Source of the DNA: Phycisphaeraceae bacterium
Lineage (GTDB): Bacteria > Planctomycetota > Phycisphaerae > Phycisphaerales > Phycisphaeraceae
Length of the DNA stretch: 64,000 nucleotides
Reading direction: 5' to 3'
Assembly: GCA_020851465.1 (NCBI GenBank)
Contig: JADZCR010000005.1
Span: forward strand, 1 to 64,000
The notes below the pieces were generated by a model, which was given only the letters and a program-made list of their open reading frames with translations, searched no databases and was not told the origin of the DNA. Of this stretch, positions 24,973 through 32,711 are shown piece after piece (position 1 is the stretch's first letter; each line of letters opens with the position of its first letter). Both the position numbers and the translations under genes were made by a program.

Positions 24973-25712
24973 AGGTCCAGTTTCGGATCGGCTGGCGGCG
25001 CGGGTTGGGCCGGCTCTGGTGCAGCAGGCGCCACCGTATCAGCGGGCGGAGGCGTCGTGGTTGAGGGGGTAGTCTCAATGACGCCCGGAGTTGTCTCCGT
25101 CGCAGACGTCGGTTTTTCGGCGGCAGGAGTAGCGGCATTGTCAGTGGGTTCCGCCACTGGCGCTGCTTCACCAGTCGCGGCGGTCGTTGGTACGTCAGCG
25201 ACAGCGGGGGAGATGTTTTCTCCCTGCTGGTTGGGATTCAGCGTGTCATGCTTGGGAATCTCGGCTTTGGCCGGCGGGGTCGTGTCCTGCGTCACGCTGG
25301 CGATCTCTGACTCCGGCACGCCTGCCACCTTGTAGCCCGGCGGGTATTCCGGGGTGGGGCGGTAACTCACCTTCATCACCACGCGCGAGTTCAGGTCGAT
25401 CTCGCCTGTCTTGTAGGGGTGACTCTGCCAGCCGGTAGCGATGTGGTAGAGCTTCCATTTCATCAGAGAAGGCGGCTCGTGTGCGTTCTTGATGAACTCG
25501 ACATCATTGGGTCGGTCAAAGTCCACCGTGAGCCGGTCACCCACGGGAATGTTCATCGCCCAGATCACGTTCCCGCTGAGGGCGTCGGTGAGTTGGAGCG
25601 TCGTCGGCAGGTGCGGTTCGCTCTTGAACGAGTGTTCGTTTCGACTGGCACTACAACCCGTCAGCCCCACAAAGGCCGCCAGCACAATCATTCCCAGGGT
25701 CATTCGTCGCAT
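24969..25712 (-). CDS. Lipoprotein with Pro/Ala/Thr-rich C-terminal region
   Basis: 247 residues. Signal II: hydrophobic core LGMIVLAAFVGLTGC with lipobox LTGC (Cys at residue 20). Residues ~30-125 are a compact domain (LQLTDALSGNVIWAMNIPVGDRLTVDF...). From about residue 135 the protein becomes low-complexity Pro/Ala/Thr, probably an extended periplasmic spacer. A good ribosome-binding site AGGAAGGA precedes ATG 25712. It heads a two-gene unit with the 4-bp overlapping gene at 24972. Family not recognised. Confidence 0.75.
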   Translation of the reverse strand: MRRMTLGMIVLAAFVGLTGCSASRNEHSFKSEPHLPTTLQLTDALSGNVIWAMNIPVGDRLTVDFDRPNDVEFIKNAHEPPSLMKWKLYHIATGWQSHPYKTGEIDLNSRVVMKVSYRPTPEYPPGYKVAGVPESEIASVTQDTTPPAKAEIPKHDTLNPNQQGENISPAVADVPTTAATGEAAPVAEPTDNAATPAAEKPTSATETTPGVIETTPSTTTPPPADTVAPAAPEPAQPAPPADPKLDL

Positions 25713-25756
25713 CGATCAATCCTTCCTGCTGATCTTTCGTAAATGTTCTTTATCGG

Positions 25757-26491
25757 ATGGTCCGAACCGGCCCGTCAAAGCATACGATAAGGATGTTCCG
25801 TCTGTGGAGACAAGCTGTGGCTGCCGATCCCAACAATGTCCCCCCTAGATCATCGACCGATCGGCGGTCTTTTTTTCGTCAAATCTTCCTGCGTGGCTTT
25901 GATGCAGCCGAAGACCGGACACGCGGTATCCGGGAAGCCATTCAGCGAGCGGTCTCACCCCCGCCTCCCGCGCCAAAGCAGTCGGAACCATCCCAGGCGG
26001 CATCGGCGCACGCGCCGCCCGTGCAGCACATCCGCTTTCTCCGTCCGCCGGGAGCCTTGCCGGAGGAGGCATTCGCCCAGACATGCAGCCGTTGCGGAGA
26101 TTGCGTCCGAGTTTGCCCCGCGCAGTGTATCGATCTGGTGCCGGCGCGTGCCGGCGGCTTGCCGCACATCATCGCTCGCGAGTCGCCCTGCGTGATCTGC
26201 TCGGACTTGAGCTGCATGAAGGCCTGCCCGACCGGTGCCCTGAAACTGGTGGAGTCCGTCTCTCAGATTGAAATGGGTGTGGCGGTGGTCGATATGACCC
26301 GATGCCTGCGCGGAGAATCCGGTCAGCGCGAGGACTGCCGACTGTGTGTGACATCCTGCCCGGTGGGCGAGTCGGCCCTGAGCCTGACATCACAAGGCAT
26401 TGTGGAAGTGCGCGAGGGTTGCGTCGGTTGCGGTGTCTGCGAACGTTCCTGCCCGACGGAGCCAGCGAGCATCTGGGTCGAACCGCGATAG
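25757..26491 (+). CDS. Four-cluster [4Fe-4S] ferredoxin-type protein (NapG/NapF-like)
   Basis: 244 residues. After a 90-residue N-terminal tail containing DRRSFFRQIFLRGFD (Tat-like twin Arg, but with no strong hydrophobic stretch following), four cysteine-rich sets occur: CSRCGDCVRVCP, CVICSDLSCMKACP, a C-x8-DCRLCVTSCP set, and CVGCGVCERSCP. This spacing is that of NapG/NapF/MauN-type electron-transfer proteins carrying up to four [4Fe-4S] clusters. No nitrate reductase, quinol oxidase or other partner is adjacent, so its redox partners are unknown. ATG 25757 is used; ATG 25793 is an alternative. It is convergent with the AraC gene. Confidence 0.82.
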   Translation: MVRTGPSKHTIRMFRLWRQAVAADPNNVPPRSSTDRRSFFRQIFLRGFDAAEDRTRGIREAIQRAVSPPPPAPKQSEPSQAASAHAPPVQHIRFLRPPGALPEEAFAQTCSRCGDCVRVCPAQCIDLVPARAGGLPHIIARESPCVICSDLSCMKACPTGALKLVESVSQIEMGVAVVDMTRCLRGESGQREDCRLCVTSCPVGESALSLTSQGIVEVREGCVGCGVCERSCPTEPASIWVEPR

Positions 26492-26587
26492 CTCAGACAC
26501 CTCGAGACGAATGACGCGGATCAGGGAAGCCCGGAGCGCGATTGTCTGACAGAACACCCTTAACGGATGTCCCGACAACCCGGCATC

Positions 26588-27679
26588 TCAAGTGTGTTTA
26601 TCCCGATATTGCGTCGGGCTCATCCCCACGACTTTCTGGAATGTCGAGGAAAAGTGGCCGTGGCTGGCGAAGCCGGCTTTAGCGGCGATGGAGCTTACCG
26701 GCTCGCGTGAGCCGCGCAACAGCCACTTGGCGTATTGAAGCTGTTTTGCCTGAAGGTAGTGCTTGGGGCTGATCCCCACGCTGCGGCTGAACAACCGGTG
26801 GAAATGGAACGGGCTTACCTGCACCGCCTCGGCGATGGTTGACAGGTCCGGCGCATGGTTGAAGTTCTGGTGGATGTATCCCAATGCCCGCGCGATGCGC
26901 ACGTCATCCACGTTGTTGATCAACGGCAACTCGCCTTTTTCGAGTGGATGCAATTCGAGGAACCAATGCTGACTCAACGGAATATTCGTCGTGCTGTCGC
27001 GGTGGAAGCGCACCCAGAACGGACGAGCTGCCAGTTCGACCGCAAAGTCATAGATCAGGTGATCAGTGATTTTTTCCCATCGCTGTTCCACGACCTTGTG
27101 AAGCGTGTCGGTCAACTGACCCAATACCTCAGGGTGCTCCAGCAGCATGAGCTGGGTCCACGGGTCCGCGTGGATGAGACGGTTGTCGTGACCAATGAGC
27201 AATCGACCGGTTAACGGCTTCTGCACCTGGTTGAAACCCACCTGCCAGTGACGCAGCAGCAAGCTGGCGATTCGCTGTTCGAGCAGCGTAAACGGCCGGT
27301 GATTGTTCGTCAGCAGCAGAAACCACCAGCTTTGATCCACCAATGACTCCGGCAATACGTGGAGCATCACGTCGCCATCGGCTGAGATGCCCATGTCGGC
27401 AGCACCCTGAGCTTCCGACGCGAGGGCGATTCCACTTCTGCACGCCTGGCGGAATAATCCCAGCGACTCCAGCCCGGCGCGGCACCACTGGTTGACGATT
27501 TCATGCGAGATCCCGGAATGCGCAAGCACTTCGTCCGGCTGAGGATTTCTGCCGCTGAAAACTGCAAGTACCAATCCATCAAAAGGTACTTGTTCGCGGG
27601 CGGAAGCGATGAAACGGTGAGGGTCAGGATCCCAAGGCGATGCGACGCCAAGAATCCTCGAAGCGAGGTCTCCGAACAT
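26588..27679 (-). CDS. AraC-family transcriptional regulator
   Basis: 363 residues. The C-terminal ~100 residues are an AraC DNA-binding domain with two helix-turn-helix units: LSTIAEAVQVSPFHFHRLFSRSVGISPKHYL and SSIAAKAGFASHGHFSSTFQKVVGMSPTQYR. Residues 1-240 are a probable sensory domain with no family I can name; it contains HRFIASAREQVPFDGLVLAVFSG and LLIGHDNRLIHADPWTQLMLL, the latter PAS-like. It may bind a small ligand. An AT-rich near-palindrome at 27785-27809, about 105 bp upstream, is a candidate operator. The regulated genes are not evident. Confidence 0.87.
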   Translation of the reverse strand: MFGDLASRILGVASPWDPDPHRFIASAREQVPFDGLVLAVFSGRNPQPDEVLAHSGISHEIVNQWCRAGLESLGLFRQACRSGIALASEAQGAADMGISADGDVMLHVLPESLVDQSWWFLLLTNNHRPFTLLEQRIASLLLRHWQVGFNQVQKPLTGRLLIGHDNRLIHADPWTQLMLLEHPEVLGQLTDTLHKVVEQRWEKITDHLIYDFAVELAARPFWVRFHRDSTTNIPLSQHWFLELHPLEKGELPLINNVDDVRIARALGYIHQNFNHAPDLSTIAEAVQVSPFHFHRLFSRSVGISPKHYLQAKQLQYAKWLLRGSREPVSSIAAKAGFASHGHFSSTFQKVVGMSPTQYRDKHT

Positions 27680-27784
27680 GATGTTTCTTGAACTCTTTCG
27701 TTGAGACAGAACCGGGGTGAAAATACACGTTGAAACGATTTACATCCGAGATAACTCTAGTCATGGACCGGCATAAATCAACCT

Positions 27785-27809
27785 TGAAATCACAAAATTT
27801 TGTATTTCA
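27785..27809. promoter_or_regulatory. 25-bp AT-rich near-palindrome, candidate operator upstream of AraC gene
   Basis: TGAAAT, one C, the perfect 12-bp palindrome ACAAAATTTTGT, then ATTTCA. Apart from the single extra C the whole element is self-complementary. It stands out as AT-rich in a GC-rich context and lies about 105 bp upstream of the AraC-family start codon. Confidence 0.5.
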
Positions 27810-27984
27810 ATTCGAGAATAATGTGGCGGCATCAAGTCCCGGCTGACGGCACGCTGATTATTGCGAGCCGCGGCGTCATCATCCCCCAACCCCAGCCGCC
27901 GAGGTGCTATGAATTTGCTTGGCTAGTACTGCTGTCAGCCATGATCTCTCATCGAGCAGAGTGCGTGACCCATCCAACGCTATG

Positions 27985-28005
27985 CTGCGACTGTCATAGT
28001 CGCAG
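27985..28005. other. Isolated stem-loop downstream of Nudix gene
   Basis: CTGCGACT, a 5-nt loop and AGTCGCAG form a perfect 8-bp stem about 87 bp beyond the stop codon of the leftward Nudix gene. There is no T-run on either side, so it is not a standard intrinsic terminator; it might protect the 3' end of the mRNA. Confidence 0.35.
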
Positions 28006-28091
28006 ATTGGCATGCTAAGTCTGGTATTCCCCTCTCCGCCAACGGGTGACCATCTGGGTCATCAGCTCAGTTGTGGTTCAGCGGGAAGGCT

Positions 28092-28676
28092 CTAAACCAG
28101 CGGGAGATTTGTTGCCAAGGTGCCGGCATCAAGGACGGGTTGTTCCAGCCGCCAGCGAAGCTCACCTCCATCGCAGTGGATGTGGACGGCAAAAAACCGT
28201 CCGCGGTAGCGCCAGAAGAGCGGCCAGATGACCGAGCGATCCGTGGGTGGTATGGGGAGTGTCCCTATGGCTGCGGGTGAGTGCCATTCGAGGCGACCTT
28301 CATCGAAGGTGGTGCGTTCGACGTGTACTGGTCGGTTGACCTCGTAAAGAAACATCAGCCAGTGCGTTTGATCGTAGCCTGACTCGGAGACGATACCGGT
28401 CAGGTGAAGATCGGCTGGCTGGACCTCGACGCCGGTCTCCTCAGCGATTTCTCTAGCAGCGCAGGCGGTGGGACTTTCACCCACAGCTTGATCCAGTTTG
28501 CCGCCGATCGGGGAATAAAGATCACGATTAGGTGGTTTGCGTCGGTGAAGCAGCAAGACGCGGCCTTGGTGGTCGAAGAGATAACAGAGCACTGCGATTT
28601 TGTAAGGCGGGGATCCCTGCATCAACGCAGTGTCGTGCCCGAACGGTCGGAGGTCAACGACCGGAGTACGTACCAA
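28092..28676 (-). CDS. Nudix hydrolase
   Basis: 194 residues. The Nudix box is present as GGKLDQAVGESPTACAAREI...AEETGV: the RExxEExG core is intact, but the spacing from the first conserved Gly to the Glu is two residues longer than the GX5E consensus. Upstream sequence KIAVLCYLFDHQGRVLLLHRRKPP is typical of the fold. Nudix enzymes hydrolyse nucleoside diphosphates linked to another group; substrate unknown. The TTG at 28676 is preferred because GAGGG lies 5 bp upstream; ATG 28622 (MQGSPPYKIAVL) would give a shorter but still complete domain. It follows the small-protein pair at 28788-29531 on the same strand. Confidence 0.85.
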   Translation of the reverse strand: MVRTPVVDLRPFGHDTALMQGSPPYKIAVLCYLFDHQGRVLLLHRRKPPNRDLYSPIGGKLDQAVGESPTACAAREIAEETGVEVQPADLHLTGIVSESGYDQTHWLMFLYEVNRPVHVERTTFDEGRLEWHSPAAIGTLPIPPTDRSVIWPLFWRYRGRFFAVHIHCDGGELRWRLEQPVLDAGTLATNLPLV

Positions 28677-28787
28677 CAGACCCTCAAAAAATGACAGTGT
28701 CCCTCGGTTCCATGTGCGGGGGCTTTGGAGCCGCGGGTGCTGGCGTAAAAGGGATGGAATGCGACTCAGGCAAGTGGAGGCTGAGCG

Positions 28788-29210
28788 TTACTCGTCGCGG
28801 ATTCCCGCCAGCGATGGGCCGTTGAACTTACTTTTAGGAGCGAAGGCGGGGGCGTCGGCGGCTTCGGTCCAGTCCTCACAGCCCGCCAGATCGAGGCCCA
28901 TCTTCGCCGTCTTGCGGTAGCCGAGCTTGCGGATGACTTCGAGTACTTCCGTCCACGTCGGATAGGGCTTCTGGTTGACGCGCTTGTAGGCATCGATGGC
29001 GCGGACGAACAGAAACTGTTCGTTGGTCATCTCACCCTCTTCAGCTGCTTTCATGAAGTCGGTTCGGCGACGCCCCGGCCCGCGACGGCGCTCCAGCCCT
29101 GTGCCGGGCGGACGCAGATCGACGACCGACTGGCGGCGGTCCGGACCTGGTATGCGGCGCTGCGGATCAGACGTATTGGGCTGGTCGGTCGAAACTTTAG
29201 GCGAATCCAT
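28788..29210 (-). CDS. Conserved-looking small protein with Arg-rich N-terminal tail
   Basis: 140 residues. Residues 18-52 are strongly basic and probably disordered (many Arg, e.g. LERRRGPGRRRTDF). Residues ~53-110 look like a small folded helical domain: EGEMTNEQFLFVRAIDAYKRVN then PTWTEVLEVIRKLGYRKTA. GGGGAGAA lies just before ATG 29210, so the gene is probably real. It starts 42 bp after the stop of a strongly acidic protein gene (29253-29531), and the opposite charge suggests the two products may bind; this is inference. I do not recognise the family. Confidence 0.7.
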   Translation of the reverse strand: MDSPKVSTDQPNTSDPQRRIPGPDRRQSVVDLRPPGTGLERRRGPGRRRTDFMKAAEEGEMTNEQFLFVRAIDAYKRVNQKPYPTWTEVLEVIRKLGYRKTAKMGLDLAGCEDWTEAADAPAFAPKSKFNGPSLAGIRDE

Positions 29211-29252
29211 GTATTTCTCCCCACAGCCAGCGTCCGTGGGGAGCGCGGGCCG

Positions 29253-29425
29253 TTATTCCGTGTCGTCGTCGTCTTCTTCGTCGTCGTCATCGTCGAAGAA
29301 GTCGTCGTCGTCATCTTCCTCGTCGTCTTCGAGGAAATCGTCGTCTTCTTCGTCTTCGAACTCCTCGTCGTCATCTTCATCGTCAAAAAAGTCGTCGTCC
29401 TCAAGGTCTTCGTCCTCAGCCATGA
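29253..29425. repeat. Low-complexity GAC/GAA-type triplet-rich tract inside a coding region
   Basis: On the plus strand a quasi-repeat of gtc, gtcttc and atc triplets (TCGTCGTCGTCATCTTCC-like units) about 170 bp long, encoding the Asp/Glu tail. It is a compositional repeat rather than a perfect microsatellite. Confidence 0.65.
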
Positions 29426-29531
29426 CGAAGTCCCAGGGCCGTTCCCATTCCGACGAGGCCGCAAGGCCAGAGGTATCGGACGTTGGCGTCCCAAGCGTGA
29501 TTTCAACCACCGGATCGATAAGCTCAAACAT
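29253..29531 (-). CDS. Small protein with extreme Asp/Glu-rich C-terminal tail
   Basis: 92 residues. Residues 1-36 are ordinary sequence (MFELIDPVVEITLG...WERPWDFVM). From about residue 37 to the end nearly every residue is Asp or Glu, broken by occasional Phe/Leu (e.g. DDDFFDDEDDDEEFEDEEDDDF). The gene is supported by GGGAGG at 9 bp from ATG 29531 and a TTGACA-containing promoter upstream. The coding DNA is a quasi-triplet repeat of GAC/GAA-type codons and could vary in length by slippage. Acidic tails of this sort mimic nucleic acid or bind basic proteins or Ca2+; here an Arg-rich protein is encoded immediately downstream. Function unknown. Confidence 0.72.
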   Translation of the reverse strand: MFELIDPVVEITLGTPTSDTSGLAASSEWERPWDFVMAEDEDLEDDDFFDDEDDDEEFEDEEDDDFLEDDEEDDDDDFFDDDDDEEDDDDTE

Positions 29532-29622
29532 GACAGAACCTCCCAAAGAAGCACCCCATTGAACATTTGGCGGAGCGATGATGCGTAAGTTCCTCAAGGG
29601 TGACGGCTTTAAACTGGCGGTT

Positions 29623-29650
29623 ACACTATCGACGGATCGGGGTTTGTCAA
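29623..29650 (-). promoter_or_regulatory. Candidate promoter of the acidic/basic protein unit
   Basis: On the minus strand: TTGACA (perfect -35, 29650-29645), a 16-bp spacer, then TAGTGT (weak -10, 29628-29623). The transcript would begin about 85 bp before ATG 29531. The -10 is poor, so confidence is moderate at best. Confidence 0.4.
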
Positions 29651-29726
29651 TGGATTTCGTTTCCATTTTGAAAATCCCGGGGTGCCTTGCGGCCAATGAA
29701 GCCGACAAACTGAACTGGAGATTCAT

Positions 29727-30263
29727 TTGAGTTCCCCGATATCCGGCGTGTCACGCTGGAACTTTACCGCAGCCGTCGCCGCCTGGCTCTTTCCCGGTCT
29801 GGGTCATCTGCTCCTGGGGGAGAAACAGCGAGCGGGCATTCTTGCCGCAACCATCGGCGTACTCTGGATTGCCGGCTTCATCATCGGCGGCATCGGCGTT
29901 TTCGACTGGGTTGAACATCCTGCATGGTCCGTCGGCCAATCGCTGATGGCTCCTTCTGTGGTCGCGGGTGTGGTGGAGGGACGGATGCGGCGTGCGGCTG
30001 ACGCACCGTGGCGCAGTCATTCGCTGCCACGAGTAGAGCCGGTTTATCTTCCCGAACAGGGACGCGGGACTTTGCCTCTCCAGCCGCCGCACCCGAAGCT
30101 CAACCCGTCGTATGAGCCTAGCTACGGTCGTGTGGACGAACAGGGCATTCTTTACACGGCACTTGCGGGACTGCTTAACCTGCTGGCGGTCATTGATGTT
30201 CTCTACCGTGAACCTGGCCGCGTGCGGCACGATGCCTCCGCCATGCCGGGAGGTGCCGCATGA
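29727..30263 (+). CDS. Membrane protein of unknown function
   Basis: 178 residues. Hydrophobic segments at about residues 13-33 (AVAAWLFPGLGHLLLG), 37-60 (AGILAATIGVLWIAGFIIGGIGV) and 140-155 (ILYTALAGLLNLLAVIDVLY), with a Pro-rich soluble region between. The FPGLGHLLLGEKQRA motif resembles the TM2-type PGLGQ/H fold found in small planctomycete membrane proteins. The start is TTG at 29727, with GGAG 8 bp upstream; no ATG fits. Its stop overlaps the start of the next gene (ATGA), so the two are translationally coupled. Confidence 0.72.
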   Translation: MSSPISGVSRWNFTAAVAAWLFPGLGHLLLGEKQRAGILAATIGVLWIAGFIIGGIGVFDWVEHPAWSVGQSLMAPSVVAGVVEGRMRRAADAPWRSHSLPRVEPVYLPEQGRGTLPLQPPHPKLNPSYEPSYGRVDEQGILYTALAGLLNLLAVIDVLYREPGRVRHDASAMPGGAA

Positions 30264-30493
30264 TGGAGTTCATCACGCTGGCGTGGCGTCCGTTCTTTGA
30301 GCCGCTGCCGCTCGACACGTACTGGATGCTGCTGCTTCCCCCGCTCGTGCTGGCGATCTCCGTCGTGTACAAGGCGATCAAGCTCGATGATCTTTCGCAG
30401 CTTCCCCGTCAAGCGTTGTTTCTCACCGGCCAGATCATCGCATTTATGATTCTGGCCGCCGCTGCTCTCTGGCTGGTGACTGAGATGGTGTAA
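30260..30493 (+). CDS. Small two-helix membrane protein
   Basis: 77 residues with two hydrophobic segments, WMLLLPPLVLAISVVYKAI (about 22-40) and LFLTGQIIAFMILAAAALWLV (about 53-73). Its ATG overlaps the TGA of the preceding membrane protein gene by 4 bp, strong evidence that it is translated and that the two proteins work together. No family recognised. trpD follows 83 bp later. Confidence 0.72.
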   Translation: MMEFITLAWRPFFEPLPLDTYWMLLLPPLVLAISVVYKAIKLDDLSQLPRQALFLTGQIIAFMILAAAALWLVTEMV

Positions 30494-30576
30494 ATAACCC
30501 GCGCAGCCGGACGTTTCTGCAAAATCAAACGGGCCTTATTCGAGACTCACATTCCTGAATCCCAGACCTTCTTCGC

Positions 30577-31638
30577 ATGAAAGAACACCTTGCCCAGCTC
30601 GCGTCCGGCCGACCGCTCAGTACGGCTCAGGCTCAGGATGCGTTTGAAAAAATAATGACCGGCCGGGCCACCCCGGTTCAGATCAGTGCGGTGCTCGCGC
30701 TGATCGAAGCACACGGCGGGGCGACGCTCGATGAACTCGTTGGCGCAGCCACCGTCATGCGCTCGAAGGTCACCGAGGTTCAGGTGCCGGAAGGTGTGAA
30801 GGTTATCGACACCTGCGGCGCAGGCGGAACGGAATCAAAGACGTTCAACATTTCAACGGCTGCTGCGTTGGTGGCAGCCGGTGCGGGCCGACCGCATAAC
30901 ATCGTGGTCGCCAAACATGGCAACCGCTCGGTGACCAGCGTGTCCGGTTCCAGTCAGGTGTTGGAGGTGCTGGGTGTGAAGCTTGCGGTATCACCGCAGA
31001 CCCTGACGCGATGTCTCGATGAATCGGGCTTTTGCTTTTGTTTCGCCCCGGCCCATCACCCGGCTATGAAGTTCGCCGGTCCCGTAAGGCAGGAATTGGG
31101 TTTCCGAACCATCTTCAATCTGCTCGGCCCGCTGACCAATCCCGCCCGCGCAACCGCGCAGGTCATGGGCGTGCCCCGTGCTGACCTGACGGAAAAAATT
31201 GCCGGCGTGCTCAATCGCCTCGGTGCCGAGCACGCGATGGTCGTCAACAGCACGCTTCCCGCGGCTGGCGGTCGATCGGGTGGAACAGCCGGTGAGTTGA
31301 TGACCACAGGCCCGACCAGGATCAGCCACCTGCGTGGCGGCGTGATCGAAACCTATGAGATTGAACCGGAACAACTCATGCTTTACCGCGCGGAGTTGTC
31401 GGATTTAATCGTGGACAGCCCGCAGAAAAGTGCGGAGATGCTTCTCCACGTCATCACCGGGCAAGCTGGGCCGGCCCGTGATGTGGTGTTGCTTAACGCC
31501 GCTGCTGCGCTGGTCGTCGCCGATCTGGCGCGCGACCTGGCGTCAGGGATACAACTCGCAGCCGAGGCAATCGATAACGGGAACGCCAATCGTGTGCTGC
31601 AGACCGTGATCGCAATCACGCAGGCAGATCAATCCTGA
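30577..31638 (+). CDS. trpD: Anthranilate phosphoribosyltransferase
   Basis: 353 residues. TrpD joins anthranilate and PRPP in tryptophan synthesis. It has the N-terminal helical domain with FEKIMTGRATPVQISAVLALI, the PRPP loop DTCGAGGTESKTFNISTAAALVAAG, KHGNRSVTSVSGSSQVLEVLG, and the FAPAHHPAMKFAGPVRQELGFRTIFNLLGPLTNPA block diagnostic of TrpD. The PRPP loop has GAGGTE where many have GTGGDG. No other trp genes are nearby and no Trp leader peptide is visible in the 83-bp gap upstream, so it appears to be a dispersed gene. Confidence 0.93.
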   Translation: MKEHLAQLASGRPLSTAQAQDAFEKIMTGRATPVQISAVLALIEAHGGATLDELVGAATVMRSKVTEVQVPEGVKVIDTCGAGGTESKTFNISTAAALVAAGAGRPHNIVVAKHGNRSVTSVSGSSQVLEVLGVKLAVSPQTLTRCLDESGFCFCFAPAHHPAMKFAGPVRQELGFRTIFNLLGPLTNPARATAQVMGVPRADLTEKIAGVLNRLGAEHAMVVNSTLPAAGGRSGGTAGELMTTGPTRISHLRGGVIETYEIEPEQLMLYRAELSDLIVDSPQKSAEMLLHVITGQAGPARDVVLLNAAAALVVADLARDLASGIQLAAEAIDNGNANRVLQTVIAITQADQS

Positions 31639-31714
31639 TTTGCATTGCTGCCTCAGCAGGTCACGGTTTGATGGGCTTCTTTACGACAAGATGCAGCAAA
31701 GATGCGCAGGCTGC

Positions 31715-32281
31715 TCAAAGTTGTGCGTTTGACCGGTACTTCCGCAACCGTTCCGTGATCACGGGACGCATCGATTCAAGCATCTCGCGCTGTTCCGGCC
31801 AGAGCATCTCCGGGAGCCGGCTCAGCGGAAACCATTTCGCTTTGTGGAAATGTTTGATGTCCGTGGGTTGCTGTGCCTGAGCGGTGGTCGTGTAGAGGTA
31901 GTAGTGGACGGTTACCCACTTGCGTTTCGTAAACGTCAGCCGTGATCGCGTGCCGAGTTTGCCCAGACGGGTGAGCTGTGTGAGTCCGGCTTCTTCAGCT
32001 ATCTCACGCTGGGCAGCCTGTTCGATCGTTTCACCTGGATCGACGCCGCCTTTGGGCAAAATGTATTGAGGGAAGTCGCCTTCTCGCGCCAAGGCTACCT
32101 CGATGCAAGTTCCGCGCAGCCGGACGACCACTCCGCCCGCCGACGTTCTCCGCGGCAAGCCGCGCTCGTGACGGTACCAGGTGCGATCAATCACACTGTG
32201 CCCTTTGATCGCCCACCGCATGAGATGCTTTTCCCTGCCAGCACGCGCTGTTTTGGGTTTCGTTTGGCGAGGGCTGCCCAT
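31715..32281 (-). CDS. Nudix hydrolase
   Basis: 188 residues. A complete Nudix box GGVDPGETIEQAAQREIAEEAGL fits GX5EX7REUXEEXGU. The preceding RRTSAGGVVVRLRGTCIEVALARE and ILPKGG follow the pattern of bacterial MutT/diadenosine or inositol-pyrophosphate type enzymes (PKG-box). It probably hydrolyses a nucleotide derivative; substrate unknown. ATG 32281 is used; ATG 32221 (MRWAIKGHS) with AGGGAAAAG upstream is an equally plausible start. Convergent with trpD. Confidence 0.86.
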   Translation of the reverse strand: MGSPRQTKPKTARAGREKHLMRWAIKGHSVIDRTWYRHERGLPRRTSAGGVVVRLRGTCIEVALAREGDFPQYILPKGGVDPGETIEQAAQREIAEEAGLTQLTRLGKLGTRSRLTFTKRKWVTVHYYLYTTTAQAQQPTDIKHFHKAKWFPLSRLPEMLWPEQREMLESMRPVITERLRKYRSNAQL

Positions 32282-32345
32282 GTGGTGATTCCGACCGGAA
32301 GCGAGTGAAGGCTGACAGCGAAATAATCGTTGCAGCGACGGGGCG

Positions 32346-32711
32346 TTACCCGGTAGCTTTGGAAAGTTCCTCGCGAGCTTCGCGCATCACGTCGCGCAAT
32401 GCCTCGGGTAACTCCGAGCCACGCCAGACCGCTTCCAATGTTTTTGTATGTTTTTCGATCAACACCGCTGCGCGGTCCAGCCCCAGTGCGCGCTCGGAGG
32501 CGTCAAGTTCCTGCAGGTTTGCCAGCGCGAACCATACCGCCTGAAGCATGATGATGTCCGGCACACTGCGGCGCAGTCGTTCTCCTGATTCGTCTTCCGG
32601 TAATGCGAGTGACGATCGCGCAAAGTCCACCCAACGGCCCAGCAGAGCCGCCCAGGTCAATCGCTCCGGGTGGAGAGGCGCTGGTTCAGAGGATGACGAG
32701 GGAGAGGTCAC
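32346..32711 (-). CDS. Small hypothetical protein, coupled to upstream oxidoreductase-like gene
   Basis: 121 residues, largely helical, no membrane segment. Contains TWAALLGRWVDFARSSLALP and DIIMLQAVWFALANLQELDASERALGLDRAAVLIEKH. The GTG start at 32711 overlaps the TGA of the Gfo/Idh/MocA-like gene (GTGA), so it is translated with it. Family not recognised. Confidence 0.66.
   Translation of the reverse strand: MTSPSSSSEPAPLHPERLTWAALLGRWVDFARSSLALPEDESGERLRRSVPDIIMLQAVWFALANLQELDASERALGLDRAAVLIEKHTKTLEAVWRGSELPEALRDVMREAREELSKATG

Larger units (their letters stand above)
27680..28091. other. Intergenic region with AT-rich near-palindrome and a hairpin
   Basis: About 410 bp between the AraC gene and the downstream end of a Nudix gene, both leftward. 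It contains a 25-bp AT-rich near-palindrome (27785-27809) and an isolated perfect 8-bp stem-loop (27985-28005). A rightward 72-codon frame at 27800-28018 has no ribosome-binding site or protein character. Confidence 0.5.

Noticed and set aside
27800-28018. Rightward 72-codon frame in the AraC/Nudix gap
   Set aside because: No ribosome-binding site or domain; overlaps the AT-rich near-palindrome and the hairpin.
30577-31638. TrpD as a nucleoside phosphorylase (related fold)
   Set aside because: The LLGPLTNPA, NRSVTS and PAHHPAMKFAGPVRQELGFRTIFN blocks are specific to anthranilate phosphoribosyltransferase.
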